A stretch of 64,000 bases of DNA from Gongronella butleri (lineage: Eukaryota; Mucoromycota; Mucoromycetes; Mucorales; Cunninghamellaceae), in NCBI GenBank assembly GCA_025201375.1, contig JAIWZP010000068.1, forward strand, positions 1 through 64,000. The letters are read 5' to 3'. Shown here piece by piece: positions 22,201 to 32,825 of this stretch (position 1 is its first letter; each line of letters starts with the position of its first letter). The position numbers and the translations under genes were made by a program. The notes below the pieces were generated by a model. The model saw nothing but the letters and a program-made list of their open reading frames with translations, was not told the DNA's origin and searched no databases.

Positions 22201-22267
22201 GCGTCGTAAAATAAAAAAAATCGCCAAATGTGGAAAACCCGCCATTGTTTTTTTATTTATTTATTTT

Positions 22268-23416
22268 TTACTTGAGCAATGCCATCACTTCGCCCAAACG
22301 TGTCCTTGTGCGTGCCAAACAGGCTGCCATGGTATCTACACCAAGAACAAATCCACCATTCTTGTGAACATGCAACAAGTCACCATCCGAGTCCATGACC
22401 ACGGTCATGCGTTCCTTTGTCAGCTGCTCTTCGGCGTCATTGGGGTCGGCCAGGATCGCGTCCGGCGCAAACACGCAATAGGTCGCCGCCAGTGGGAAGC
22501 GTGTCATCTCAAATGGCCGTAAAAGCACCTCATTGTCCGCCTCCACTACCATGGTTTCAGAAACCTCCGCCTGGGGCAATTGAACTTTTCCATTTAAAAG
22601 AAAAAAAGCATGAGAAAACACGGGAAAAACGCGTCGCTTGGCCATCCTCCCCATCCCCGGCGGAAAGATCAGAGCTAGAAATCTCCCGTCGTTGCACATT
22701 TTGGGTGGATCCTCCTCCTTTTTTGTTTCCATTGTCACTTACGATGACGGAGCGCCTGTACAAGGGCCAACAGACTCGCGTCTAAAATGTTCCCGTCGTA
22801 ATTGAGACACACAATGTCGGCGTACAACACCCATGCCACTTTGCCTTGTTCAATGCACAGGTTCTCCAGAGGTATCAAATGAGGTCTAACGATAAAAAAA
22901 ACGCGTCAATTAGCCTTTTTGTTCCCGCGAAATCCCACACACACGCACACATGCACACATGCACACAAAACACACAAATGAAACACATACTTGCGAGAAA
23001 ACAGCTGGTGGATGAATTCAGACACGGCTTGTGCCTGTTCACAAGGCGGACCCGGGCGAAATTTGGATGAACACAATGGTGATAGCGACACGTTGGGCAC
23101 TAGGATTAAAAAAAAAAGACGCATGAATTTCAAAAGAGAGAGATCGTTGACGCGATTCTTTACCCAAAAATCCTTGATTTGGCGCGTCCAATGCAGGTTC
23201 ACACACCTCGGCCTTGATACCACACACCACAATGGTGCCGCCGAGCCGAACCATGGCGCTGGCATTGGCTGTACTTATCACATTGGTCGTGATCATGGTC
23301 TCGCGAAAGCGATCGAGCATTCGGCCGTCAGGACGCACCTTTTGGTCGATAAAACGACGCATATACTCGTGCGGCTGAATACGATTGAAAATATCCGAGT
23401 TTTTAAGCGTTTCCAT
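22268..23416 (-). CDS. RRP43: Exosome complex subunit RRP43 (EXOSC8-like, RNase PH fold)
   Basis: Four exons (23416-23164, 23099-22991, 22885-22743, 22584-22268) join in phase to 273 residues, against 276 in human EXOSC8. Family landmarks run in order: QPHEYMRRFIDQKVRPDGR, ISTANASAMVRLGGTIVVCG, VPNVSLSPLCSSKFRPGPP, LCIEQGKVAWVLYADIVCLN, YDGNILDASLLALVQALR and MTVVMDSDGDLLHVHKNGG. It is one of six RNase PH-like ring subunits of the nuclear and cytoplasmic RNA exosome; in eukaryotes this ring is structural and threads RNA to Rrp44 and Rrp6. The start at 23416 has a strong context (CACCATGG) and aligns with the family N-terminus. A splice-acceptor-like TTCTTTAG lies just upstream, so a 5'-UTR intron is possible. 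It is divergent from the CreA-like gene. Confidence 0.94.
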
Positions 23417-24035
23417 GGTGCGGATCAGGGATCGATCTAAAGAAAAAACGAGCTGGTGGCGCAATAGAACGAAGAAAAAAAACAAAAAGCGAGCAACATC
23501 CACGCTGTTGTTTTTTTCGGTCGCCCTCCCCGTCATCCAGCGAGAATTGGGCAAGCACCATCTTTGGAAATCACCGTTTCCAGGGCCTAATTGCCTATTT
23601 TAGCGATACCGTGCGCAAACAGACGCGATCCCCCCAAAAATCACATCATGAAAGCCCATCGCTTTTCCCACTTCCCCACGTCGCCCCCTTTTTTCCTTGT
23701 TTTATTTTTCCTTGGCTCCTCCTTGCCCCCTCCCCCCATCTTATCATTGGCATGGACGGGATCCCAACCCATTTCTCTTTGTTCCGCAGAGCAATCATGC
23801 GTATCTCTCCAAGCAAAAAAAAAAGTTTTTTTTCCTCCCTGTGTATTTTTCCCCACCTTTCGACAGACTCCTTGTCCTCGTCCCCCCCCTTTTTTTCCCT
23901 TGGCCATCCCCCCCCAAATTCATGCTTACTTAAAAGCCGTGAATATAAAAGACACGATTTTTTTTTCTTTTTTGTCTTCCCCTTCTTTTCCGTTCCTTCA
24001 CTTTCTCTTTTTTTTGATTTCCGTCTTTTTTTCAC
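23417..24035. promoter_or_regulatory. Bidirectional promoter region of RRP43 and CreA-like gene
   Basis: A 619-bp spacer between divergent starts. The CreA side is a long C/T-rich tract on the plus strand running up to the ATG, the leader type seen at most genes here. I identify no specific binding site. Confidence 0.5.
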
Positions 24036-25184
24036 ATGTCCAGTATGGAGTACCTGGCCGCTAATCAGCTTTTATACTTGTCAGGCAACGTCAGCAAGCC
24101 TAACGGATCGTCGTCATCGGGGATCATGATGACCATGTCAATGGCGCCGCACCATCAACATCACCCCCATGCATCTGCGGCGTCTGCGCCCGTCGGCGCG
24201 TTGCAACACGTCGCGCACGCGTCGTTCCAAGGCGCGAATTCGTCCAATTCGTCCAATTCGTCGTTTTCATCAGCTTCTTCATCGCCACGCACCTTTGCGC
24301 ATGGCGCACCACCGGCGACAGCAACGGCGGCGGCTGCAGGTGCAGGTGACAGCAAGCAGGCAGCGCGGCCATACAAATGCCCATTGTGCCCAAAGTCTTT
24401 TTATCGATTGGAGCATCAAACGCGACACATTCGCACACACACGGGCGAGAAGCCACACCAATGCACGTTCCCTGGATGTGAAAAGCGGTTCTCGCGATCG
24501 GACGAGCTGACACGTCATGCGCGCATCCACACGTCCCCGAGCAAGCGCCGCTCGCGTGCAAAACAGCAACAGCAGGCACCTTCCGCTTTACCACGCCAGC
24601 AACAAGGCCCAAGGCACGTGTATTATCAACAGCACCAGCAACAACACCAGCAACATCATCATCAATATCATCCTCAATCTCATCATCATCCTTATTTGTC
24701 GCAAAAACAGCAACAACAGCCTCAATCTTCGCCTTACCGCCTCAATCACCGCGATCGCTTCAGCATGACACCGCCAACACCACCACAACATCACCACACG
24801 TCGTGCTACGACGCGAAAAAGATGCCATCGGCGGCAAGCAGCACAACCAGCCACGTTTCGATGCCGCCGTCGCCCGTCATGTCCACCGGCGAGATCTCTG
24901 ATGGCGACATGATCGTCACCCCAGATAATTCACCGACCCTGTCGCACCACCGGCCCGCCACCATGTCGACATCCACCAATTCCACCTCCAATTCCTCCTC
25001 GTCTTCACCATTGGCACACGTCACCTTGGCAAATGCATCAAAGGCCCCGTCTTCCAACTCCTCGTCGCTCCTGTCGCTCCTCCACCGCCCGCCACAGGCA
25101 CGCACCTTGCCCCCGATCCAGCATGGCTCGGCTGCTTCATGCAATGCGTCATTGCCTTCCATCCATGCCATTGTGCCCCTATAA
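24036..25184 (+). CDS. CreA/Mig1-type C2H2 carbon catabolite repressor
   Basis: Intronless, 382 residues. Two adjacent C2H2 fingers form the core: finger 1 with Cys115, Cys118, His131 and His135 (core [17 protein letters not shown]), and finger 2 with Cys143, Cys148, His161 and His165 (core [16 protein letters not shown]). The residues between the ligands match the CreA/Mig1 class, which binds GC-rich SYGGRG sites to repress genes for alternative carbon use when glucose is present. A basic cluster (SKRRSRAK) follows as a likely nuclear signal. The flanks are low complexity: Ala/Ser-rich N-terminus, a Gln/His-rich middle and Ser/Pro-rich segments with SP/TP sites suited to phosphorylation. Family identity is secure; the exact orthologue among mucoromycete CreA paralogues is not. 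Confidence 0.92.
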   Translation: MSSMEYLAANQLLYLSGNVSKPNGSSSSGIMMTMSMAPHHQHHPHASAASAPVGALQHVAHASFQGANSSNSSNSSFSSASSSPRTFAHGAPPATATAAAAGAGDSKQAARPYKCPLCPKSFYRLEHQTRHIRTHTGEKPHQCTFPGCEKRFSRSDELTRHARIHTSPSKRRSRAKQQQQAPSALPRQQQGPRHVYYQQHQQQHQQHHHQYHPQSHHHPYLSQKQQQQPQSSPYRLNHRDRFSMTPPTPPQHHHTSCYDAKKMPSAASSTTSHVSMPPSPVMSTGEISDGDMIVTPDNSPTLSHHRPATMSTSTNSTSNSSSSSPLAHVTLANASKAPSSNSSSLLSLLHRPPQARTLPPIQHGSAASCNASLPSIHAIVPL

Positions 25185-27960
25185 TGCCCTCGTTTTTGCG
25201 ATTTTTTTTGTGTGTCTCTCTCTTTCTCTCCTTCCCATCGTTCGGCGCTTGACTGTGCGTTAAAATTCGTCTCCTACATTCTCTTTGTCTACAAATTTGC
25301 ATAGATGAGCAAGCGAGGGGGGGAGGGAGACGCCTGGATCTTATTTGGTGCGCGTTTCGTCTTTTAATCAACCCAATCGCTCCCTTTGGACACTCCTACC
25401 CGTTGCTTTGCTCTATGATCCATGTGCGCTTTCTCTTCTCTCACACCATCTGCCCCTTTCCCTCACCCCCCGCCCCTTTCTTCCTCGCCCAATCTCGATC
25501 GTCCCCCTTTTTTTTGAAAATATCCTCGTCATTTGCCCCCCTTTTTTTTTTCTTTGCTTCACCTTGACCCCCCACCCCATTACATTCATATATCCCTCTT
25601 TTTTTTACCCCACGATTTGCTTGATTGGAGCGAAAAAAAGAAAAAAAAGTTCATGCTTGTACATACATTAAAAAAACAAAAAGTACGCCATTTTTACTTT
25701 TTTTCATTAACCCCGCGCCGTCCAGACGTCCATTGTAAAAGCAAAAAAGCGCAAGCACCTTTTTTTGTGTGTGTGTGTGTGTGTACGATAAAAAAAAAAA
25801 AGAGAATTTCGGAACATTTTGGTAAAATTTGACGCAATTGCAGCCCTTTTTTGTGTCCATCTTTGCGATCATGAGTTCTCTCCCCCCCCCACTCTCCTTT
25901 TGTGAGAAGGGGCTAGGGGGGATGATTACAATGACATATTACGCATCTGCGTCGCATGCGGTTCATTACACGCGCCCCCCTCCCCTCCTTTGTCTCGCAT
26001 TGGTGCCGCGTGCGTGTCTGAACCGCCCCTCCCCCTTTTTTTTTTTTATTCTCGCCATCGTTCCCCCCCTCCCCGAAGCTCCACTTGAAATATTGATGCA
26101 TAAATCCGCGGTCTGCAGAAATAAACACAGGCTACGCCGCAATTGACGCAAATTGAGCCACGCACCCAACAAAACAAAAAAGAAAAAAATGGCTATGCGG
26201 CACAGGATCAGAAGAAAAAAAAAAAGTGGAGCAAGCCCGCACGCCATTGCCAAGAATGGCCAAGTCAGACACGCGCGCAGACCGAGCTCCCCCACCTTTT
26301 TTTGTCTCTCCTGCTTTGGTGTCACCGTCAGCTGTTTTGTTTCGTTTTGACGAAAAAATCCCTTTTGGACGAGGATTTGCCTTTTGCGCACCACCCTCCT
26401 GCCTTTTTTTTTTTTTCTGCGCTGTTGAATTAGGCGCGTCCATGTGGGGTCTGTCTGTCCCCCCTTGTTTTTTTTTCCTCCTCCCCTTAATATCATCATT
26501 TCATCCCATTGTAGCCTCGCACCTTGGCTTTGGCTCTCCTTTTTTTTTCATTCTTTTTATAATCATTAAGGTGCGGGGACGGACGAGGGGCGAAGCCTGG
26601 AACCGACCAACATCAAATGTCGACGTTTGGCGGCACCCCCCCCCTCCCCACGCCCGCCCCTGTTTCTTTCATCCTCTGGATTTCACTTGCCCTTTTGCTC
26701 TCTCTCTCTCTCCCGTTTCTCCCGAGCACCAAAAGTGCTTCATAGATCACGTAAGAAAGTACCCAATGAATCTGATTGCCCAGCGCTTGCTTGCCGCTTT
26801 TGGTCAGACGCGACCAAAGTGAAAAATTACAATTGGCATGCCATCCCGTGGGAGAAATCACGATCCAATCCACCCGTTTGCCCGATTGGAACCGTGGAGA
26901 AAAAAAAAAAGATCCTCCTCTCCCCCCCCCCCACAAATGCAACAAATGAACCTACCCGCGATCTTAAAATGAGAGCCTCTCCCCCCGGAAACAGACATCT
27001 GTCGTGCTGATTCAAAGCAATTCATGGAATTCATGACACACAAATGCACAAACATGTAAATTAGAAGATCGCGGACACTCACGGCCAAAACGAGCAAAGG
27101 GTGCCATTAGAAATTGCCTCCTTCCTCCCCCCCCCAAAAAAAGAGACGGGATGCGGTGCATTGGGTTTTTTTAGGCTTTTTTTGGGCTCACCATTGTCAT
27201 GGTCATGGTTCATGCAGCTCCATTTCACACACCAACAAGAGGGACAGGGAGACCCAGTCATCAGCAGGGGCAGATGAAGTGCGTCTATTATTTTTTTCCC
27301 TTGTGGGATCACGCGTTCCCTTCTTTTTCCGCCATGTCCCCCGCACTGTCCCCCCGATCCCTCGTAGACAGCTGCACAGTCCGCCCCCCTTCCTCGTTTG
27401 CATTGGGCTGCAAACAACGTGCGTCTTTATACTGGCCTCACAAAAAGTGACATTGATTTGCAAATGAGCGTGTGAGAAATTAAATAAAAAGAAAAAAAAT
27501 AAGAGGCGCGCGTGCATGCGCCAATGCGCGCGTCGCACCGCGCCCGACCCCGCATTGTGCAGCGTTTGTCATGCCACGTCACGAAAGACATGTGTGAGTG
27601 AAATGCAAGACGAACAAGGAGGGAAAGTGGGGGGAGGGATAGTGAAAAAACAAAAAATAGGCGTGTGACACGGTGCAGAGTTGATGACAGTTCAAAATGC
27701 TCGGACACACACATGTCATTCGCTTGGTAAAAAGGGACGTGTAATGTAAGATGCAATTGTCCAAAGCGGGGTGCCTCTGTGTGACGAAACAGGGATGGAC
27801 CGCCGCAGCCTGCAAAAAGTGCGGGGGGCGGCCACTGAAAAATCACATTTTCGCTTTGTCCGAGCTTGATTTTCTCAGTCGGCCCAGCGCGGACGTTCTG
27901 TCTGACTCGTTCTTTTTCCCAAGCTTGCTCACCCTCTACTTTTTGAGACGAAAAAGCGGG
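25185..27960. other. Gene-free spacer, pyrimidine-rich
   Basis: About 2.8 kb without recognisable genes. It contains many C/T-rich and homopolymer runs and a GT microsatellite at 25767-25784. Open frames on both strands are compositional. Unlike the other large spacers it carries none of the modules A-F and almost no TACAGTA words. Confidence 0.6.
25767..25784. repeat. GT microsatellite
   Basis: Short pure GT run following a T tract. Confidence 0.8.
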
Positions 27961-29162
27961 ATGCCCACCCTACGAGTCGCGCTTGTCCAGCTTTTTATCG
28001 ACCACAAGTCACGCAGCGCCAATTGGACAAACGCAAAACGCTACATTGAGCACGCTGCACGTGAAAAGTGCGAGTTGGTGGTGTTTCCAGAGTAAAACCA
28101 GGAACAGCGTTGTCAAATTTGTCATGTTTTTGGCCTATTTTGACGCCCATTCGTAAATTTTGCAGGTTCTTCCTCGGCGGGCCCGGGCGAAAGACAGTGA
28201 CCAATGACGCCAAAAGCCATTTTATTTCCCTCGCACAAAAACACGGCATTGACATTGTGCCTGGCACGCTCATTGAGAGCGATAGCGACGGAAAGCTGCG
28301 CAACACAGCCTATTACATTGACAAGTCAGGCAACGTGCTGCTCAAATATGACAAAGTCAATTTGTATCCACAGGAACGACGCTATCTTCAGCCAGGTAAA
28401 CAAAAAAAAAAAAAAAAAAGAGAGAGAGAGGGGAAGATGAGCACACACGTGCTTGGATTCCCCAACATTGTCTCATGTGCTTATTTCTTTTGTTCTTTTT
28501 TTTTACGCCTCGCGGCCGCCTCCCCCCATTTCATGATATGAAGGCCAACCGACGTTTCCAACGTGTCAGACGCGCTTTGGTGTCACCGTGGGGCTGTGTG
28601 TGTGCTGGGATTTGGCCGTGCCAGAGGTCACGCGCCATTTGGCCATGAAGGGCCATGCCCAGCTCGTGCTCGTGCCTGGTAAGAGATGAGGGGACATGGC
28701 GAGGCAGGGGGGAAATGACACGCGTTTCAAAATACAGAGTGCCCCTTGGAACACAAATTCATCTTTTTTTTTCTAAAAAAAAAAAAAATGACAGCCTATT
28801 GGACTTTTGACGAGCAACCCGACGCGCCCGGCACGTACGACGCCGACAGCGAGCTGAACGTGCTGCGCAGCCTGTGTACGGCACGCGCGTTTGAGAACGA
28901 AACATGCATCGCGTTTTGCAACGCCGCGCAGCGACCGCGTGCCGATACAGGCAATGATGAAAAGCCGCCACCTCCCTTTGGCGTCCTGGCAGGCGCGTCG
29001 CAGGTCACGGTGCCCTTCAAGGGCGCCATCGCACAGGCCAAGAGCGATCGCGAGGAAATGCTTATTGTCGACATTGACGTCCCAAAAGCCACCGCAGACG
29101 CAGAAAGCATCTATCTCATCCGTGAGACATACGCCAAAGGGCTCACCAAACCTAGACTGTAG
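27961..29162 (+). CDS. Carbon-nitrogen hydrolase (nitrilase superfamily, amidase type)
   Basis: Four exons (27961-28091, 28166-28395, 28544-28678, 28795-29162) join in phase to 287 residues. The Glu-Lys-Cys triad is intact: Glu44 in ELVVFPE (its codon is completed across intron 1), Lys107 in KYDKVNLYPQE, and Cys141 in GLCVCWDLAVPE. LLKYDKVNLYPQERRYLQPG and the C-terminal AGASQVTVPF, then LIVDIDV, are typical of the fold. The family hydrolyses amides or nitriles with release of ammonia through a thioester on Cys141; the substrate cannot be told, and the protein may be nearer general aliphatic amidases than omega-amidase Nit2. The start at 27961 gives the standard 'TLRVALVQ' first strand; the frame is open further upstream but that part does not resemble the family. 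Confidence 0.88.
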
Positions 29163-29518
29163 ACTTTTTTTTTTGTATTGTACAATTGCCATAAAAAGTG
29201 TCGTTTGCTTTTCCTATGATAATTGAATGCCGTTGACCTGAAACAGTGGAGAGCGGACTTTGGCTGAATACAATGCAGCGCGTATAAAAAAGATAAAAAA
29301 AAGAGACACATCATATACGAAATGGGCTTGCCTGCAGTGTGTGATAAACTGATAATACAGAGGTCGACCAGCTAGGCTGTTGTCGAAAATTCATCGTTTT
29401 CGCCCATGTTTACAAATACTGCTGTACAATATGCTACGACATCAGAAATCAGAAACGAATTGCCGCGAAACTTTGCCGCTTTCCTTTTATTTCTCGAACT
29501 CCTTTATTCAATGAATCT

Positions 29519-29889
29519 TTAAGCCCAGAGATTCATTGGGCTGTTGCCCAGATGAATCCAAAATGGCATGACTTTCACAAATTCAGCATTCACAACAGTA
29601 CTCAAAATATTTAATGGATCGCAGTGAAACTGGCACTGATTAAAAAAGACACGCCCGGGCGCATTTTGCGATTGTTTGCTCGCCCGATGAACGATATTTG
29701 CACGCATGCAAAACCCAATCAAAATTTACATCCACTTTTAAATTCGATTTACTTGGCAACTGGGGGACAACACACGGCGCTTTTAACTTATCGAAAGCGA
29801 CCTGTTGAATCTCTATCGAATGAGACCAGTTTCATCAATGGATGGCTAAAACTCGCGGAGAATATGCAACCTTTCATCAAAAGAGAACC
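29519..29889 (+). repeat. Module C (extended), island III
   Basis: Contains TCTATCGAATGAGACCAGTTTC and GATGGATGGCTAAAACTCGC shared with 14300, 31385 and 59330, preceded by a diverged stretch with a GCGCTTTTAAC box shared with island II. Confidence 0.65.
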
Positions 29890-30485
29890 TGATTTTCACT
29901 GATTAAGAATCCGTGACTGTACCCCTTTGAAGATCGGTAGAAAATCAGGCAGGGTTTTTTCATTTCGACATGGGGCGCCATCGAGTGCTCTCAGTTGCAC
30001 GAAACTTTGACATATAGGCATTTTTTCGGCCTCTCTCTTTTCATAACAAAAGTAAAAATCGGGGGGCTGATCTGGCCGTTGGCGATAAAATCGACAATGA
30101 TCCATAAATTCACAATTTTGTCTCTGGCGCGTCAAGTTGCTGCAGTTTGACGAGGTTTACACATTTCAAGTGGATAGAGACGCCCAAGGGTGTCATTTTG
30201 CTCCTGGCCGGCGGCAACGCCGATGTGCAACATTTGCACACTTGCAACGCCCAATCAAACATTTCAGCTTCATTTTTCTCGGCAATGGACAAGACAAAGG
30301 ACGGAGCGCTGCCGTGACCATAGATGCGGAATTCGATTCTCTGTCGGATGAACCCAGATTCACCAGTGTGCTGCCAAAACTGATTCAAAAATTCCATTTT
30401 CTAAAATTTGGCTTTGATCGCACATTCCACGAGAACGACTCGATTGACCCCCGGTTTTTATTGCAAAGGAGGTCAATGCATCTAA
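29890..30485 (+). repeat. Module D, island III (uninterrupted copy)
   Basis: Close relative of 15060-15800 without the 104-bp retroposed insert. It serves as the empty-site reference for that insertion. Confidence 0.85.
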
Positions 30486-31129
30486 ATACATGGCTCTTAC
30501 TGTAGGTCCCCAGTGTGTACAGTAGGTTGCCAAACGGATTTGAATGAGATCCTTGTCTGATGACCTGGAACCTCTCAAAGCGGGGGACCCTCCAGACGTA
30601 TGTGGTTTGTCGGGAAGCACGACATTGCTGAAAATTTGGCAGCAGCGCGTTTTTGTAAAAATCATTTCGCAGTAAAATCATGATTCGATCATCGCCAAAC
30701 CTTGCCACTTTGCTATTTCAGCGTCTCTCTTTTTTGAAGGGAAAATTAAAAAAACCAGAGGTTGATCGGGCCGTTTTCGTGGCATGCGCCGTTTTCAAGA
30801 ATTGTCACAAAAAATCCAATGATGATGACCAACACAAATTATGTTTCGATTGTCTTCCAATCTTTGTCCTCTAACCACTTCGCCGCGTCTTGTTCAACAA
30901 GACAATGAAAACCGGAGGTTGGCTGGATTGTTGTGCAAATGAAGTCGAAATCTCGACATTTTTACAAATGCAGATTTAAACCCACCACTCATCAAATCAT
31001 GGTTGGGTCATTCATCCAAAAAAAGCCTCACATTAGGTTAAATCGACTCGTCGTTTTTTGACAATACACGTTCAAACCAGGAGTCGATCGCGTCGAGTCG
31101 TTGTGCAGATGAATACAAAATCTTGATAT

Positions 31130-31565
31130 TTTACAAATCCAGAACGGACTCTCAAAATACTGTAATTGGTGGATCGCCGTGAAAAATGGCACCGATCGAA
31201 AGATGCGTACTCGGATGTCATTTCCTGATTGTTTGCGCGCCCGATAGACGAGCTTTGCACACTTGCCAAAGTCGATCAAACAAGTACATTGGATTAATTT
31301 TCAAGCTCAGGTTTCTCGACAACCGGAAAAACAATCAAGGACGCATAATTTACGTAGCATGTCGAAAGCACCCATTGCGTGTCTATCGAATGAGACCAGT
31401 TTCATCGATGGATGGCTAAAACTCGCAGAGAAAATCCAATTTTTCATCAAAATCTTTGATCGCGATTTCGCGATTTGCTCGACAACGGTCTTCTGGTCAA
31501 ATCTCAAATTTATTGCAGTTTTACAGTACTATGATAATAAACAAGGAAGCAAAGTATCTAATGGG
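31130..31565 (+). repeat. Module C, second copy in island III
   Basis: Carries the same core as other module C copies, followed by CATCTAATGGGATGACTTGC-like sequence also seen near 14440 and 59510. Confidence 0.7.
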
Positions 31566-31669
31566 ATGACTTGCGGCGCACTAGCTTGGGTTTTAACTTT
31601 TTGCATCGGTCAATTCTATCTTCACGACAGCCTGCAAAAAATTGTGCAAAGTAAAAAATAAAAATAAAT

Positions 31670-32520
31670 AGCATACAAAAAAAATTCATGCAATTTACGC
31701 ACCTTAATTTGGAAGTGCCAAATCTTAAATTTTTGCAAAAAAAATCTTGCCCAAAGTACGCACTTTTCTCAGTCGATCGCCGTTCATGCGTCACTCTTTG
31801 GGGTTTACAGTATTCTTCCTTTGGGGGGCGAGCTGTCGTTTTGTCTGCCAATAGCAAATTGTCGGAGTTATCTGTTTGGGATGCATTGATCAGTCGGAGT
31901 TCGAACTTTCCCAAATTTGGCACTTTCTGAGATTGAAATGTGTGACCCCTGAGTGACCCCTGAGTTGGCTGGGGCGAGCTGTCGTTTTGTTTGCCAATAG
32001 CAAATTGTCGGAATTACCTGTTTGGGATGCATTGATCAGTCGGAGTTCGAACTTTCCCAAATTTGGCACTTTCTGAGATTGAAATGTGTGACCCCTGAGT
32101 GACCCCTGAATTTTTCAAAAGTGGTCGTAGCGCTTTGGGGGTTTAAGCTCTTTTGTCGCAATTTTTGCCTTCAATTCGATACAACTGTTTTTGAGCAGGG
32201 TCGACCATGCAGATGGCGCGATGAATGTAAAATGGTACAAATAGGAGGGTTTTGGCATTTTTGAGTGCAAAAAAAATCGGGCGGGTCAGTTTTGAGCACT
32301 GAGCCGCCGTTATTTATGCCGTGAAGCATTTTTCGTTGGCGGGCGATTAGACTGTAAAAAAAATTCTGGAGGCACAGCAGGCGGGCAAAGTTTGAAGAAA
32401 AATACACTTTTTGGTTTCCAAAAGGTAAATGTGCACGTTTTTGTGCAGTGTAGCGCGATGCTTCAGGCATTGAAATGAGCAAAATGACAGCAGCGCGCGT
32501 CAGTTTACTGTATCATACGG
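31670..32520 (+). repeat. Module B, island III
   Basis: Second full copy of module B, colinear with 4637-5360 but enlarged by a 146-bp internal tandem duplication. Confidence 0.8.
31828..32119 (+). repeat. 146-bp direct tandem duplication inside module B
   Basis: GCGAGCTGTCGTTTTGT begins at 31828 and again at 31974. The two copies are nearly identical through GTGACCCCTGAGTGACCCCTGA, so the duplication is recent compared with the divergence between islands. Confidence 0.85.
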
Positions 32521-32589
32521 TATGTCCACTGAGATTAAAACATTTACAGTATTGTAGACGGATCAAACGTTTTATTTTTGTACGTACCG

Positions 32590-32700
32590 TACAATATTCA
32601 AAATGGATGAAAATCGTGCTTTTCAGCCTTTTCAGTGGCCCTTGCTGAGATGCTGACTTAGTTTTTTTTTTTTACCCCTGCGGAAGATGTGTATAATACT
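32590..32700 (+). repeat. Module F, island III
   Basis: Contains TTGCTGAGATGCTGACTTAG, a T run and CCCCTGCGGAAGATG, matching 15860-15920 and 57560-57610. Confidence 0.6.
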
Positions 32701-32825
32701 ACTGAATCCTACTGTATTTAATGCGTGTACGGTGGGTGATACAGTACTGTATATCTAAAAAGGTATGATGTGTTGAGGAAAAGAATACGTATCTTACGTA
32801 AAAAAAAAAAAAAAAAGAGGGGGAT

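Larger units (their letters stand above)
20380..22267. other. Gene-free spacer between convergent genes
   Basis: The 3' ends of CLASP and RRP43 face each other across about 1.9 kb. I see no protein or RNA gene. AATAAA at 20393-20398, 14 bp after the CLASP stop, may be its polyadenylation signal. A/T runs and a CA microsatellite are present. Confidence 0.6.
29163..32825. other. Spacer holding repeat island III
   Basis: About 3.7 kb between the amidase and kinesin 3' ends. It contains two module C copies, module D, module B with an internal duplication, and module F, plus scattered TACAGTA/TACTGTA words. No intact gene is present. Confidence 0.65.

Noticed and set aside
20380..22267. Possible small genes between CLASP and RRP43
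   Set aside because: Short frames on both strands lack start context, domains and consistent codon use, and the region lies between two 3' ends.
26226..26822. 198-codon open frame in the spacer after CreA
   Set aside because: Pro/Phe-rich translation of C/T tracts; no coding signal in codon use and no recognisable motif.
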